Part shown: positions 24,487 through 35,168 of the stretch, piece after piece
Numbering within the stretch: the stretch's first letter is position 1
Layout of the letters: every line of letters starts with the position of its first letter
Assembly: GCA_035623985.1 (NCBI GenBank)
Contig: DASPSJ010000109.1
Span: 15,166-79,165 of the forward strand
Source of the DNA: DAHUYF01 sp035623985
GTDB taxonomy: Bacteria > Pseudomonadota > Alphaproteobacteria > ATCC43930 > CGMCC-115725
Reading direction: 5' to 3'
Length of the DNA: 64,000 nt
Notes under the pieces: generated by a model
Told to the model about the DNA's origin: nothing
Databases searched by the model: none
What the model saw: only the letters and a program-made list of their open reading frames with translations
Program-made: the position numbers and the translations under genes

Positions 24487-26595
24487 TCACGCCGGCAGGA
24501 GGATGGCGTCGAGCGCGAGCGCGCCCTGTCCCTCGGGCAGCACCATGAACGGGTTGACGTCGAGGCTGCGGAGCGCCGGGCCCTGCGCCGCGGCAAAGCG
24601 CGAAAGCCGCGCCAGCGCGCGGGCGAGCGCCGCGAGATCGGCCGGCGGGCGGCCGCGCATGCCGCGCAGCACCGGCAGCGCGCGCAGCTCGGCGATCATG
24701 CGCCGCGCCTCGTCCTCCTCGAAAGGCGCCAGGCGGAAGGTCACGTCGCCCACCGCCTCGACGAAGATGCCGCCGAGCCCCAGCATCACCACCGGGCCGA
24801 AGACGGGATCCCATTGCGCGCCGAGAATGACCTCGACGCCGTCCGTCACCATCGGCGCGACGAGGCAGCCGGCAAGCGCCGCCTGGGGCGCCGCCTGGCG
24901 CACGCGCGCGGTCACCTCGTCGAAGGCGCGGCGCACCGCCTCGGGCGTCTGAAGGCCGAGGGCGACGCCGCCGAGATCGGTCTTGTGGGCGATGTCCGGC
25001 GAGACGATCTTGAGCGCCACCGGCAGGCCCAGCGCCTCGGCTGCCGCCGCCGCCTCGGCCGGCGACCCTGCCAGGCGGTGCGGCACCACCGGCAGGCCGG
25101 CGCGCGCGAGGACGGCAAGCGCCGTCGCCTCGTCGCACGGCCCCGGCGGCAGCTTTTCCGGCGCGGGCAGCGCCGCGGGCGCGGCGGACATCGCATCGAA
25201 GCCGCGGCGGAATTGCGTCAGCGCGGCGATGGCGCGCAGCGCGTGGGTCGGCTCGTCGAACACCAGGCAGCCCGCCTGGTCGAGCGCGGCGCGGAACTGC
25301 GGCGTGTAATAGCAGGCCACCGCGAGCAGGCTCTCGGGATAGCGCCGGCGCAGCCGCGGGAACGCCTCGATGAAGCGCGGCGCGTTCACCGGCGAGCGGC
25401 CGACCGAGCCGACGAAGCAGGCGACGCTCTCATAGAAGCCGCTGGCGAGCGTCATCTCGATGGCGCGTTCGAGAATGCCCATGTCGCTGACGATCTGGCC
25501 GGTGACGTCGATCGGGTTGCGGGTGGCGGCGAAGGGCACCATGGCGCGGACGTCGTCCTGAAGCCGTTGCGGCGCCGGCGTCACCTCGAGGCCGCGCGCC
25601 GCCGCGCTGTCCGCCATCAGCACGCCGACGCCGCCCGAGACGGTGATGATGCCGACGCGCTTGCCGGCGGGCGGCTCGCGCACCTGGCCGGCGGCATAGC
25701 CGATGTCGAAGAACTCCTCCATGCTGGCGCAGCGATAGACGCCGTATTGGCGGAACATGGCGTCGAAGATCTCGTCGGCGCCGGCGAGCGCCGCGGTGTG
25801 TGAGGCGACCGCGGCGATGCCCGCCTCGGTGCGCCCGACCTTGAGGCAGATCACCGGCTTGCGCCTGAGGCGCGCGCGCGCCAGCGCTTCGGCGAGCTTG
25901 CGCCCGTCGCGGCAGCCCTCGACATAGAGCATTATGACCGCGGTCTCGGGATCCTCGGCGAGATAGGCGATGCCGTCGGCGGCGTCGACATCGCCCTCAT
26001 TGCCGGTGGTGAGGATGACGCTGTAGGCGAGGGCGCGGTCCTGCGCCACCTGATAGGCGAGGCCGCCGAAGGCGCCGCTCTGGGTGATGAGGCCGATGCG
26101 GCCCTTGGGCGCCAGGCCGGGGCCGAAGGCGGGGTGAAAGGTCGCCACGAGGCCGTTGGCGAAATTGACGAGGCCCATGCAGTTGGGGCCGAGAAGCCGC
26201 ATGCCGCCGGCGCGGGCGATGGCCTTGATCTCTTCCTGCGCGCGCGCGCCGGCCTCGCCCATCTCGGCAAAGCCCGAGGTGAAAAGCACGACGGCGCGCA
26301 CGCCCTTTTGGGCGCAGTCGCGCATCGCCTGCGCCACCAGCGTCTCCGGCACGGAAATGACGGCGAGGTCGACCGGCCCGGGGATGGCGAGCACGCTCGG
26401 GAAGGCAGGAATGTCCTGCACCAGGGGCGCGCGCGGATTGATCGGGTAGATCGGACCCTTGAAGCCGCTGGTCTTCATGTGAAGGAGCGGGATGGTGCCG
26501 AGCTTGGCCGGATCGGTCGAGGCGCCGATCACCGCCACCGAGGCGGGGCGGAAGAGCGGCGCGAGCGAGCTGGGATCGAGGAGGTCGGCGTGCAT
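24487..26595 (-). CDS. ADP-forming acyl-CoA synthetase (fused alpha-beta, Acs/PatZ type without GNAT)
   Basis: A 702-aa NDP-forming acyl-CoA synthetase. The N-terminal CoA-binding domain (FRPASVAVIGASTDPAKLG) leads to succinyl-CoA-ligase-like domains (LITQSGAFGGLAYQ, ILTTGNEGDVDAADG, and the phosphohistidine region ASHTAALAGADEIFDA), then a C-terminal ATP-grasp domain (LARAGLPVVPHRLAGSP; ALKIVSPDIAHKTDLGGVALGL). It interconverts acyl-CoA + ADP and acid + ATP; the preferred acyl group is unknown. The ATG at 26595 is chosen with AGGCAAAG upstream; an in-frame start 21 codons earlier adds a hydrophobic leader unlikely for a cytosolic enzyme. Confidence 0.9.
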   Translation of the reverse strand: MHADLLDPSSLAPLFRPASVAVIGASTDPAKLGTIPLLHMKTSGFKGPIYPINPRAPLVQDIPAFPSVLAIPGPVDLAVISVPETLVAQAMRDCAQKGVRAVVLFTSGFAEMGEAGARAQEEIKAIARAGGMRLLGPNCMGLVNFANGLVATFHPAFGPGLAPKGRIGLITQSGAFGGLAYQVAQDRALAYSVILTTGNEGDVDAADGIAYLAEDPETAVIMLYVEGCRDGRKLAEALARARLRRKPVICLKVGRTEAGIAAVASHTAALAGADEIFDAMFRQYGVYRCASMEEFFDIGYAAGQVREPPAGKRVGIITVSGGVGVLMADSAAARGLEVTPAPQRLQDDVRAMVPFAATRNPIDVTGQIVSDMGILERAIEMTLASGFYESVACFVGSVGRSPVNAPRFIEAFPRLRRRYPESLLAVACYYTPQFRAALDQAGCLVFDEPTHALRAIAALTQFRRGFDAMSAAPAALPAPEKLPPGPCDEATALAVLARAGLPVVPHRLAGSPAEAAAAAEALGLPVALKIVSPDIAHKTDLGGVALGLQTPEAVRRAFDEVTARVRQAAPQAALAGCLVAPMVTDGVEVILGAQWDPVFGPVVMLGLGGIFVEAVGDVTFRLAPFEEDEARRMIAELRALPVLRGMRGRPPADLAALARALARLSRFAAAQGPALRSLDVNPFMVLPEGQGALALDAILLPA

Positions 26596-26896
26596 CTTTG
26601 CCTGTGCGTGGCCCGTGAGGCAGGCGAGGGAGATACACGAAGCCGCCGCGCACCGCAATTTTCCGCCACGCGGCGGCGGCGGCGGCGCGGAAAGCGCGGG
26701 CGGGGACCGATGGTCCTGAGCGGCGCGAGGCGTCGCGGCGACCGTTCCCTCTATCGCGCCACAATATTGTCACAGGCGACCGGCGCCGAGGCGTGAACCC
26801 TGCCGCCTTTGCCGCGTTTCCATAGGACCAAAGGCACGCCGGGCCGAAAGGCCGCGGAGGGCGACGATTGTTCCGCGCAAGAGAAGGAGGCGAACC
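26596..26896. other. 301-bp divergent intergenic region
   Basis: No gene is supported. GC-rich with (GGC)n and (GCG)n runs at 26670-26700. The symmetric CACAATATTGTCAC at about 26760-26773 is the only AT-rich element and may be part of the promoter region of the small lipoprotein gene. Confidence 0.45.
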
Positions 26897-27142
26897 ATGA
26901 CACGATCGATCATCGCTCTTGCTCTGGCCGGCGCCACGCTCGCCGGCTGCGGCACCACGCCGGGCGATCGCGGCCTGTCCGGCGCCGGCATCGGCGCCGC
27001 CACCGGCGCCGTGGTCGGCGCGCTGGTCGGCGCGCCGCTGGTGGGCGCCGCCATCGGCGCGGGCACGGGCGCGGCCCTCGGCGCCGCGACGAGCCCCTCC
27101 ACGGTCGATCTCGGCCCGCCGGTCTGGAGTCAGCGGCAATAG
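26897..27142 (+). CDS. Small glycine-zipper lipoprotein
   Basis: An 81-aa outer-envelope lipoprotein. A short signal peptide ends in the lipobox LAGC (Cys18). The mature part is a glycine zipper (GAGIGAATGAVVGALVGAPL then GAAIGAGTGAALGAAT), as in SlyB/OsmB-like stress lipoproteins that insert in or dimerise on membranes. AAGGAGG precedes the ATG. Such genes are often induced by envelope or osmotic stress. Confidence 0.88.
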   Translation: MTRSIIALALAGATLAGCGTTPGDRGLSGAGIGAATGAVVGALVGAPLVGAAIGAGTGAALGAATSPSTVDLGPPVWSQRQ

Positions 27143-27192
27143 CGCTGCGCCCGCGCACCTGGCCGCGCGGGCGACCGGCCGGTGCCGCCGTC

Positions 27193-27663
27193 ATGAAACC
27201 CGCCGGGCATTGGCCTTCCGCGCGGCCGTTGCCACGGCCGACCCGATCCGCCCGATATCGGGCCGGGGCGGCGATGCTGGCGATCCTCCTCGTCGCCGCG
27301 GCGCACCAATTCGACTTCGCCGCGCATCGCCTCGACGTCGCGGCGCCGGCACAGGCGCTGGCCATCCGCGCCGCTCTCTTCGAACTCGCTGCCGCGACGC
27401 GCGCCTTGCCGGCGGGCATGACCGGCGATAGCGCGGCGAAGGCGCTCTATCGCCACGTCGCGGACCGCGACGCCCTCCTCGACGTGACGCGCTTTCCGAG
27501 CGAAGTCGACGTCACTTTCCGTGGGCTCGGCAGAGCGGCGTGCATCGAGACCGAAAGCATGGCGCGACGTCTCGAGGGCTCGGTGGTGGTCCAGCTCGAA
27601 GGCTATGCCACGGCGTCGGATTGCGGCGGCAGCAATGCCATGACTTGGCGCATCATGCCCTGA
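27193..27663 (+). CDS. Hypothetical membrane-anchored or secreted protein
   Basis: A 156-aa protein that I do not recognise. It has a basic N terminus and one hydrophobic segment (AAMLAILLVAAAH, about 26-38), an alanine-rich helix, and a small C-terminal domain with two cysteines (AACIETES and ASDCGGSNAM) that could form a disulfide in the periplasm. It starts 50 bases after the glycine-zipper lipoprotein on the same strand and may be cotranscribed with it. Confidence 0.55.
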   Translation: MKPAGHWPSARPLPRPTRSARYRAGAAMLAILLVAAAHQFDFAAHRLDVAAPAQALAIRAALFELAAATRALPAGMTGDSAAKALYRHVADRDALLDVTRFPSEVDVTFRGLGRAACIETESMARRLEGSVVVQLEGYATASDCGGSNAMTWRIMP

Positions 27664-28172
27664 CCCGGCAGTCCCGCGCCCGGATCCGGATCCGCGACCG
27701 CGACCGCGGCAAAAGGGGTTTTCACATGGCGCCCTGGACACGCCTTCGACGGTTGCCGCAACGAGACGGCGCCGATGCGCCCGGGCGCGAGGCTGCGCCA
27801 TGCCGGCCGCCGCTCGTCCCATCGGGTGCTTGAATAATCGTCGGAAGAGGAAGCACGAAAACCAATAATGAGTCGCTGAATCAGCATCAGCTCGCCGTAA
27901 TTTCGTCACACTTCAGTGTAAGTGGTCAATCACTCCCAAGCAGGAACAGAGGCGCCGTGGGAAATTAACCATAAGTGTCATTTTTTGGACCAACCGTCTT
28001 TCGAATTGCGTCCACGGAATCGCGATCTATATTGGATCAATCATCCCGGATTGCTGGCGTCGGCGATCTCGTGCGATCGACCGACCGCGGTCCCCGGCCG
28101 CCTCTTTGCGGCGGCGACCCGCCGGCCTCTCTTTGCACCACAAGATCCGAAACGGCCCGAGGAGGAACGAGA
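27664..28172. other. 509-bp intergenic region upstream of the sigma factor gene
   Basis: No gene is supported. The first half is GC-rich with imperfect CGGATC and CGCGAC repeats (about 27680-27705). The second half (27830-28040) is distinctly AT-rich and contains the candidate promoter at 28006-28033. Confidence 0.5.
28006..28033 (+). promoter_or_regulatory. Candidate promoter of the ECF sigma factor gene
   Basis: TTGCGT (28006-28011), a 16-base spacer and TATATT (28028-28033). It lies in an AT-rich stretch 140 bases upstream of the sigma factor start on the same strand. A sigma70-like call by eye only. No convincing GGAAC...CGTT (EcfG-type) autoregulatory site was found. Confidence 0.35.
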
Positions 28173-28712
28173 ATGGTCGCCACGCTGGGTGTCGAAATCG
28201 TCGAGCATCTGGACCATCTGCGCGCCTGCGCCCGCAGCCTGGCGCGCGATCGCGCTCTCGCCGACGACCTCGTGCAGGAGGCCGTCCTCCGCGCGCTCGT
28301 CCATGCGGATCATTTCCGCCCGGGCAGCAATTTGAGGGCCTGGCTCTCGACGATCCTGCGCAACGCATTCTTCGACGAGAAACGAGCCGAAAAGCGGCGG
28401 ATGCAGTTCGTCGATGCCCTCGCGAGCGCGCCGGCATCGACCAAGGGCGAGCAGGAGGCGCGCCTCGCGATGCAGGACGTCTGCCGCGCCTTCGCGCGCC
28501 TGCCGGCGGGCCAGCGCACGGCCCTGGCGCTGGTGGGCGCCGAGGGCTTCTCCTACGAAGAGGCCGCGCGCCAGGCGGGTTGCACCATTGGCACGGTGAA
28601 AAGCCGAGCATCGCGGGCGCGGGTCAACCTTCATCGGCTGCTCGATGCCGACGAGGGCCGCGCCGCCAACGATGCGGCGTCCGGCGGCCTCTGGCGCCCT
28701 CGGGCGGCCTGA
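28173..28712 (+). CDS. ECF RNA polymerase sigma factor (EcfG/ECF15-like)
   Basis: A 179-aa sigma factor with only regions 2 and 4. Region 2 is ADDLVQEAVLRALVHADHF...NLRAWLSTILRN and region 4.2 is LPAGQRTALALVGAEGFSYEEAARQAGCTIGTVKSRASRAR. The LPAGQRTALALVGAEG stretch is like EcfG, the general-stress sigma factor of Alphaproteobacteria, but NepR and PhyR are not adjacent, so the assignment is provisional. The start is the ATG after GAGGAGGAACGAGA; upstream in-frame sequence is non-homologous. The two sensor genes of the 30-35 kb region lie close by but need not be partners. Confidence 0.88.
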   Translation: MVATLGVEIVEHLDHLRACARSLARDRALADDLVQEAVLRALVHADHFRPGSNLRAWLSTILRNAFFDEKRAEKRRMQFVDALASAPASTKGEQEARLAMQDVCRAFARLPAGQRTALALVGAEGFSYEEAARQAGCTIGTVKSRASRARVNLHRLLDADEGRAANDAASGGLWRPRAA

Positions 28713-28886
28713 GGCCGGTGCCGGCGTCCAAGGCCGGCGAGGAAGGTGCAACAGCCGCCCGCTGATTTTCCGCTACGCGGCACTCCGGCCCCGCGCCATA
28801 CTCCGGCAAGGCGTCCTCGGAGACGGTCAGATCAGAAAGGGCGCGCGGCGGCTTGCGCCGCCGCCACCGGGGTCGGGAGGAAGGGC

Positions 28887-30269
28887 ATGGCCGGCGGCAT
28901 CACCATGGGCGCTCGGCTCGACCGGCTGCCGGTCGCGCCGTTCCATTACCGCGTCTTCTGCCTCATCGCCGCCGGCATGTTCTTCGACGGCTATGACCTC
29001 TACGTCGCGGCGCCGGTGCTCGGCGCGGCGATGCAGAGCGGCTTCTCCACCGTGGCGCAGAACGGCTGGTTCATCTCGCTCACCTTCCTCGGCATGACGC
29101 TGGGCTCGCTGCTGGCGGGCTTCCTCGGCGACCGCTACGGCCGACGCTTCGCCTATCAGTTCAACCTGATGATCTTCGGCCTGGCCTCGCTCGCCGCCGC
29201 GTTCGCGCCCGATATCGAGACGCTGAACGCGCTGCGCTTCGTCATGGGCGTGGGGCTCGGCGCCGAGATCGTCGTCGGCTACGGCACCATGACCGAGTTC
29301 GTGCCGCCGCGGGTGCGCGGCACATGGATGGCGCTGATGGCCCTCGTCGTCGTCGCGGGCCTGCCGGTCACCGCCTTCCTCGCCTGGCTGATCGTGCCCG
29401 GCCATGGCTGGCGGCCGATGTTCGTCATAGCCGGCCTGGGCGCGCTCGTGGTCTGGTATCTGCGCAAGAATTTGCCCGAGTCGCCGCGCTGGCTCGAGGC
29501 CAAGGGCCGAAACGACGAGGCCGAGGCGCTGATGCAGCGCATCGAGCGCGAGGCGGCGGGGAGCGGCGCGTTGCCGCCGCCGGTGCCGGCGCCGCCGCTG
29601 CCGAGCCTCGGGCTTGCCGCGCTGCTGAGCCCGAGCCTGCTGCCGCGCATGGTGGTCGGCAGCGTCGTGCTGATCACCACCAATGCGCTGATCTTCGGCT
29701 TCGTCACCTGGCTGCCGATCTTCTTCGGGCAGCAAGGGCTCACCATCGCGAAATCGCTGGGCTATACGCTGGTGATCGACCTCGGCTCGCTCGCCGGCTG
29801 CGCGCTGGGCGCGCTCAGCGCCGACCGCGCCGGACGGCGCCCGACGATCATCGCCGCCTCCTTATGGACCATTCTTTTCGGCGCGCTCTACCCCCTCGTC
29901 GCGGCGTCGCGGGCGGTGCTCGCCGTGGGCTTCCTGCTGTTCATCGGCATCTATGTCCTGACCTCGATCCTCTACGGCGTCTATACCGCGGAGCTGTTCC
30001 CGACCGAGGTCCGGCTGCGCGCCAACGGGATCTGCAACATGTTCGGCCGCGGCGCCACCATCTTGACGCCGCTGATCGTCGTGGCGCTCTTCAAAGCCTA
30101 CGGCGTCGCCGGCGTGCTCGCCTTCATGATCGCGCTGCTGGTTGTGCAGATCGCCGTCGTCGCGCTCTGGGGCATCGAGCCCGCCCGCCGCGGCCTCGAG
30201 GATCTCGACCGCACGCGGGAGACCGGCCTGACGCGGGCTCCGGCGGCAAGGCCGAGCGCGCCCGCCTGA
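28887..30269 (+). CDS. MFS transporter (AAHS/SP-like)
   Basis: A 460-aa major facilitator superfamily permease with twelve membrane segments. The loop 2-3 signature GDRYGRRF and its second-half copy SADRAGRRP are present, with RGTWMAL and PESPRWLEAKG around the central loop, and YTAELFPTEVRLRANG before helix 11. These fit the aromatic-acid:proton symporter/sugar-porter group; the substrate is unknown. Start at the ATG after GGGAGGAAGGG. Confidence 0.9.
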   Translation: MAGGITMGARLDRLPVAPFHYRVFCLIAAGMFFDGYDLYVAAPVLGAAMQSGFSTVAQNGWFISLTFLGMTLGSLLAGFLGDRYGRRFAYQFNLMIFGLASLAAAFAPDIETLNALRFVMGVGLGAEIVVGYGTMTEFVPPRVRGTWMALMALVVVAGLPVTAFLAWLIVPGHGWRPMFVIAGLGALVVWYLRKNLPESPRWLEAKGRNDEAEALMQRIEREAAGSGALPPPVPAPPLPSLGLAALLSPSLLPRMVVGSVVLITTNALIFGFVTWLPIFFGQQGLTIAKSLGYTLVIDLGSLAGCALGALSADRAGRRPTIIAASLWTILFGALYPLVAASRAVLAVGFLLFIGIYVLTSILYGVYTAELFPTEVRLRANGICNMFGRGATILTPLIVVALFKAYGVAGVLAFMIALLVVQIAVVALWGIEPARRGLEDLDRTRETGLTRAPAARPSAPA

Positions 30270-30496
30270 ATCCGTCTCCTTCCGGAACACAGAAGAACTT
30301 GCCGCATAAGCAATAGAGACGTGTGTTTGGGAAGAGGGCTGCCCGCGTTTATGGGCACACTATTAATCACTCGTTAAGGATTACCGGCCAGCTTAGAGGG
30401 CCAGAGTTTGGCGACGCCAAGCGCCGGACGCGCACCGGACAACCGCCTTTTGATCGCGACATGGACGGAACCGACCGCGCTGGGGATTTTGCACCG

Positions 30497-31885
<1,389 letters not shown>

Positions 31886-31921
31886 TCGGGCGCGCGCCGG
31901 CGCGCCGAGGACGGCGGCGGC

Positions 31922-32161
31922 TCAGGCCAGAGCGTGGTCGGGGACGCCGAGATAGGCGGCGAGGCGGCGGCGGACCCAGCCCGGCAAGGCCCGGGGGATG
32001 CCATGCTCGAGATAGGCGCGCAGGTAGGTGCTTGGCATGTCGATCGCCAAGGAGACCTGCTCCGCCGATTCCCCCAGCTCCTCCAGGGCGGTTCCCAGCA
32101 CCGCCCGCGGCGCCTCCTCAAAGGCTGCCGGGCTGTTGTTCGCAAGATTGGTCGGCGGCAT
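31922..32161 (-). CDS. Small HTH protein, divergent from the autoinducer synthase
   Basis: A 79-aa protein whose C-terminal half (SAEQVSLAIDMPSTYLRAYL, then EHGIPRALPGWVRRRLAAYLG) matches the small helix-turn-helix module common at the N terminus of alphaproteobacterial S24/LexA-like repressors. Here it stands alone, with no peptidase domain. The start is the ATG at 32161, with GGAGTAGG 3 bases upstream. It is divergently placed from cqsA (149 bases apart), the usual position for a regulator of its neighbour. Confidence 0.65.
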   Translation of the reverse strand: MPPTNLANNSPAAFEEAPRAVLGTALEELGESAEQVSLAIDMPSTYLRAYLEHGIPRALPGWVRRRLAAYLGVPDHALA

Positions 32162-32309
32162 GAGCCTACTCCATTTCATCGTCTTGCGAGTCTGATGCAA
32201 CTAGAGTTAAGATTGTGTAAATGGCATGGATCGCCAATCCGTGCCATGGGCAATGGCCGTTACCCTTGCGCTCCCTGAAAAAGAGGGGTAGGTCCAAAGG
32301 CGCAACGGA

Positions 32310-33548
32310 ATGGAGTCAACGGTCAACCGGTTTGACGGGAACGGTGTCGAAATGTCGTCGGGGGAACGCACTTTTGCCTTCAGGGATTGGAGATCGTCTC
32401 CGCCCTCGACCCTCCATGCGGTGAATCAGCGCTACCAGGAATGGAAGTCGGGCTATGCCGCGGCCAATCTCATCGTCGTCGGCGGCAAGCCCGGCCCCGG
32501 CGCCATTCTGCTGGCCGGCAATGACTACCTGTCGCTGGCAAGGCACCCGAAAATCGTGCAGGCGATCGCCAGTACCCTGCTCAACACCCATTCCGACGTG
32601 CTGATGTCGACGGTTTACGTCCAGCATCTCGACGAGCAGCAGCACTATGAGGCCGCCATGGCGGCCTATCTCGGGAGCGAGGCGGCGGTGCTGTGCCAAT
32701 CCGGCTGGTCGGCCAATGACGGGCTGATCCAGGTCCTGGCCGATGAGGACACGCCGGTCTACATCGATATCGGCGCGCACGCCTCGCTCTGGCAGGGAAT
32801 TCACAGCGCCGGCGCGACGGCGCGCCCCTTCCGGCACAATGACCCCGCCAGCCTCGCCGCGCTCGCCAAGCGCTATGGCCCGGGCCTCATCGTGGCCGAC
32901 GCGGTCTACAGCACGACCGGGGACATCTGCCCGCTCGCCGACGTCGTCGACATCGCCGAGCGGCAAGGCTCCCTGGTGCTGCTGGACGAGTCGCATGCGG
33001 TCGGCGTGCGCGGGCCGAAAGGCGCCGGGCTCGCGGCCGAGCTGGGCCTCGTCGATCGCGTCCCGTTCCGCACGGTCAGCCTGTCGAAAGCCTTTGTCGG
33101 CCGCGGCGGCATCGTCGCCGGGCCGAGGCAGTTGCTGGAATATTTCCGGTTCGTGGCGCGCCCGTCGGTCTTCAGCTCGGCGGTGCTGCTGCACGAGATC
33201 GCGGCGTTCTCGGCGGCGCTCGAGATCATCCGCCTGGAAGAGTGGCGCCGGCAGGCGCTGCGGCAGAAATCGGGCTATCTGCGGCAGGGCCTGCTGGCCG
33301 CGGGATGGCCGATCGCGAACAACGATGCCCCGATCATCGCGCTGATGGGCGGCGCGGAGGAGATCACCGTGCGGCTGCGCGACGCGCTCGAGGCGCGCAA
33401 CGTCTTCGGCGCGGTGTTCTGCGCGCCGTCGACGCCGAAGAACCGGTCGCTGGTCCGGCTGACGGCGAATGCGACGGTGCCGGAAAGCGATCTCGACCGG
33501 GTGATCGAAGCTTGCGCGGCGGCGAAACGGGAAGCGGGCCTAGGCTGA
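32310..33548 (+). CDS. cqsA: Alpha-hydroxyketone autoinducer synthase (CqsA/LqsA-like)
   Basis: A 412-aa PLP-dependent alpha-oxoamine synthase of the CqsA/LqsA branch, which joins an acyl-CoA to an amino-acid-derived substrate to make alpha-hydroxyketone signals (CAI-1, LAI-1). Evidence: the PLP lysine is Lys260 in TVSLSKAFVGRGGIVAG, the pattern of CqsA and unlike the KAFG...GG of BioF or KBL. Asp226 in LLDESHAVGVRG holds the PLP nitrogen, and HSDVLMSTVYVQHLDEQ is CqsA-like. The decisive support is the convergent CqsS-like receptor gene, which overlaps its 3' end by 9 bases. BioF-like metabolism is the alternative, but no bio genes are near. An in-frame ATG at 32352 is a possible later start. 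Confidence 0.85.
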   Translation: MESTVNRFDGNGVEMSSGERTFAFRDWRSSPPSTLHAVNQRYQEWKSGYAAANLIVVGGKPGPGAILLAGNDYLSLARHPKIVQAIASTLLNTHSDVLMSTVYVQHLDEQQHYEAAMAAYLGSEAAVLCQSGWSANDGLIQVLADEDTPVYIDIGAHASLWQGIHSAGATARPFRHNDPASLAALAKRYGPGLIVADAVYSTTGDICPLADVVDIAERQGSLVLLDESHAVGVRGPKGAGLAAELGLVDRVPFRTVSLSKAFVGRGGIVAGPRQLLEYFRFVARPSVFSSAVLLHEIAAFSAALEIIRLEEWRRQALRQKSGYLRQGLLAAGWPIANNDAPIIALMGGAEEITVRLRDALEARNVFGAVFCAPSTPKNRSLVRLTANATVPESDLDRVIEACAAAKREAGLG

Positions 33549-34928
33549 GACCGCGATATCGCCGAGCGAGGCGCCGGGCAGGGGAAACCACAGCACCGTC
33601 TCGTCGGTGCGTCCGAAGGCGATGGACCGCGTCACCGTGCCGCCCATGCGTTCCAGCGCCAAATTGGCCAGCGCCAGATCCGGCCGGTTGGAAAATTCCC
33701 GATCGTTCCAGGAGACGCGGCGCAGGAGCCGAACCGCCGTCCCGCGCAGGCCGGCCGAGGAATCGGTGAGGCGCAGATAGTTCCAGCAGCCGGCCTGGCC
33801 GAGATTGACCACCAGCTCCGCTCCGGTCTCGCTGTAGATCTCGTTCAACGCCGCTTCGAGGACGCGCGCCAGCACGTGCGCCATCAGGACGGGCGAGCCG
33901 TGGAAGAGGAAATCGTTGCGGCGGTCGATGAGGATGCGGGCGCGGTCGAGCTCGGCCGCAAAGGGCAGCCGCGCGACGGCGTCGTCGAGACAGCGCAGCA
34001 TCGACGCGGCGCGCTGCTCGCCGGCCGCGGCATCGCCGCCCTCGGGGATGAGCATGCCGATGATGCCGCCGATCTGCTCGGCGGCTTCCTCGACGCGCGC
34101 CGGAACGCGCTCCAAGGCGGCGAGCTGGCGCGACGTCGGCTCCGACGCGCCCGGCTGGCGCCCGCCCTGCGGATAGGCGTGCACCAGCGTCGGCAGGAAG
34201 CGGCTCAGGCTCGCGGCATTGGTCCGGATGCTGACCAACGGGGATTGCATCTCCTTTGCCAGGAGAAGGCCGAGCTCGAGCCGCGCGCGCTCCTTGGCCT
34301 GGCGCAGGCCGGCGGCCTTGTAGCTGAAGATGGTGCCGGCGGTGAGCGTGAACAGGAAGATGGGCACGAATTCGAAGTAGAGGTTGACCGAAGTGGGGAC
34401 GCCCGGCGAGACCATGGCGTGGATCTGCCAGGCCAGGAGGGAGCCGGTGATGAACAGCAGGAACACGCTGATCCAGTCCAACAGCAGCACCACCAGGAAC
34501 AGGCCGGCCATCGTCGACATGAGCCAGATGGTGGAAGTGTCGTTCTGCAGCAGCATGAAGGTGAAGAAGAACGGCCCGCAATAGAGCACCGTGCCCAGCC
34601 ACAGGACCGGCAGGTAGCGCCGCCAGCGGCTCGGCCAGCGGTCCTTGGCCGCAATCGCGAAGCAGAGCAGCGTGCCGAAGAGGCGGATCCAGATGTTCTC
34701 GTAAGGCTGGGGAAACAGGAACTTCCAGACGAACCAATAGGCCGGGAACATGACGGCGGCGCACAGGCAGACCGGCACCATGTTGCTTTCGACATGGCGG
34801 ACGCCGCCGAGGATGACGGCGGCGACGTATTGGGTTGCCCGCTGAAGGGCCGAGCCGATGTCGCCGCTGCCGGTGGGCAGCGGGTTGCCGGCATCGAGCA
34901 CCGTCGTCTGGTCGGTCGCGAGCGTCAT
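33540..34928 (-). CDS. cqsS: CqsS/LqsS-like membrane receptor, pseudokinase
   Basis: A 462-aa protein related to the alpha-hydroxyketone sensor kinases CqsS/LqsS. The N-terminal half has six or seven membrane segments with the hallmark FPAYWFVWKFLFPQPYENIW (61-80), then GPFFFTFMLLQNDTSTIWLM, the ligand-sensing region of CqsS. The cytoplasmic half keeps the helical frame of a HisKA domain, but the H-box reads LAKEMQSPLVSI: the phosphoacceptor His is Lys225 (codon AAG). The ATPase motifs are eroded, with EAALNEIYSETG in place of the N-box and TDSSAGL in place of DxGxG. It probably senses the cqsA product without phosphorylating itself. The start is the ATG at 34928; a GTG at 35027 would add 33 residues. 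Confidence 0.82.
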   Translation of the reverse strand: MTLATDQTTVLDAGNPLPTGSGDIGSALQRATQYVAAVILGGVRHVESNMVPVCLCAAVMFPAYWFVWKFLFPQPYENIWIRLFGTLLCFAIAAKDRWPSRWRRYLPVLWLGTVLYCGPFFFTFMLLQNDTSTIWLMSTMAGLFLVVLLLDWISVFLLFITGSLLAWQIHAMVSPGVPTSVNLYFEFVPIFLFTLTAGTIFSYKAAGLRQAKERARLELGLLLAKEMQSPLVSIRTNAASLSRFLPTLVHAYPQGGRQPGASEPTSRQLAALERVPARVEEAAEQIGGIIGMLIPEGGDAAAGEQRAASMLRCLDDAVARLPFAAELDRARILIDRRNDFLFHGSPVLMAHVLARVLEAALNEIYSETGAELVVNLGQAGCWNYLRLTDSSAGLRGTAVRLLRRVSWNDREFSNRPDLALANLALERMGGTVTRSIAFGRTDETVLWFPLPGASLGDIAVSA

Positions 34929-35168
34929 GAGGGAGAAGACGGCTCCCGTCTCTTGAGTGGTGCGTGCATCGGCGTCGTGAACAGCGCTCGAAGCATGGCA
35001 AAGCGCATCTCTGCCCCAATTTGGCACCGTCTAGTACCAAGGGAGTGTTAACGACGACTTAAAAAGCGGTTAATGCAGACCCCGGAATGAAGCTTTTGTC
35101 GCCATGGAGTTTTTCCCGCAAGCGGCAGGAGGCGGCAGCAGGTCTTCCACTCTTTCTGAGAGTATCGG

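Noticed and set aside
32310..33548. BioF or KBL (biotin or glycine metabolism) as the function of the PLP enzyme
   Set aside because: The lysine loop is CqsA-like and the neighbour is a CqsS-like receptor; no biotin or threonine-catabolism genes lie near. Kept only as an alternative.
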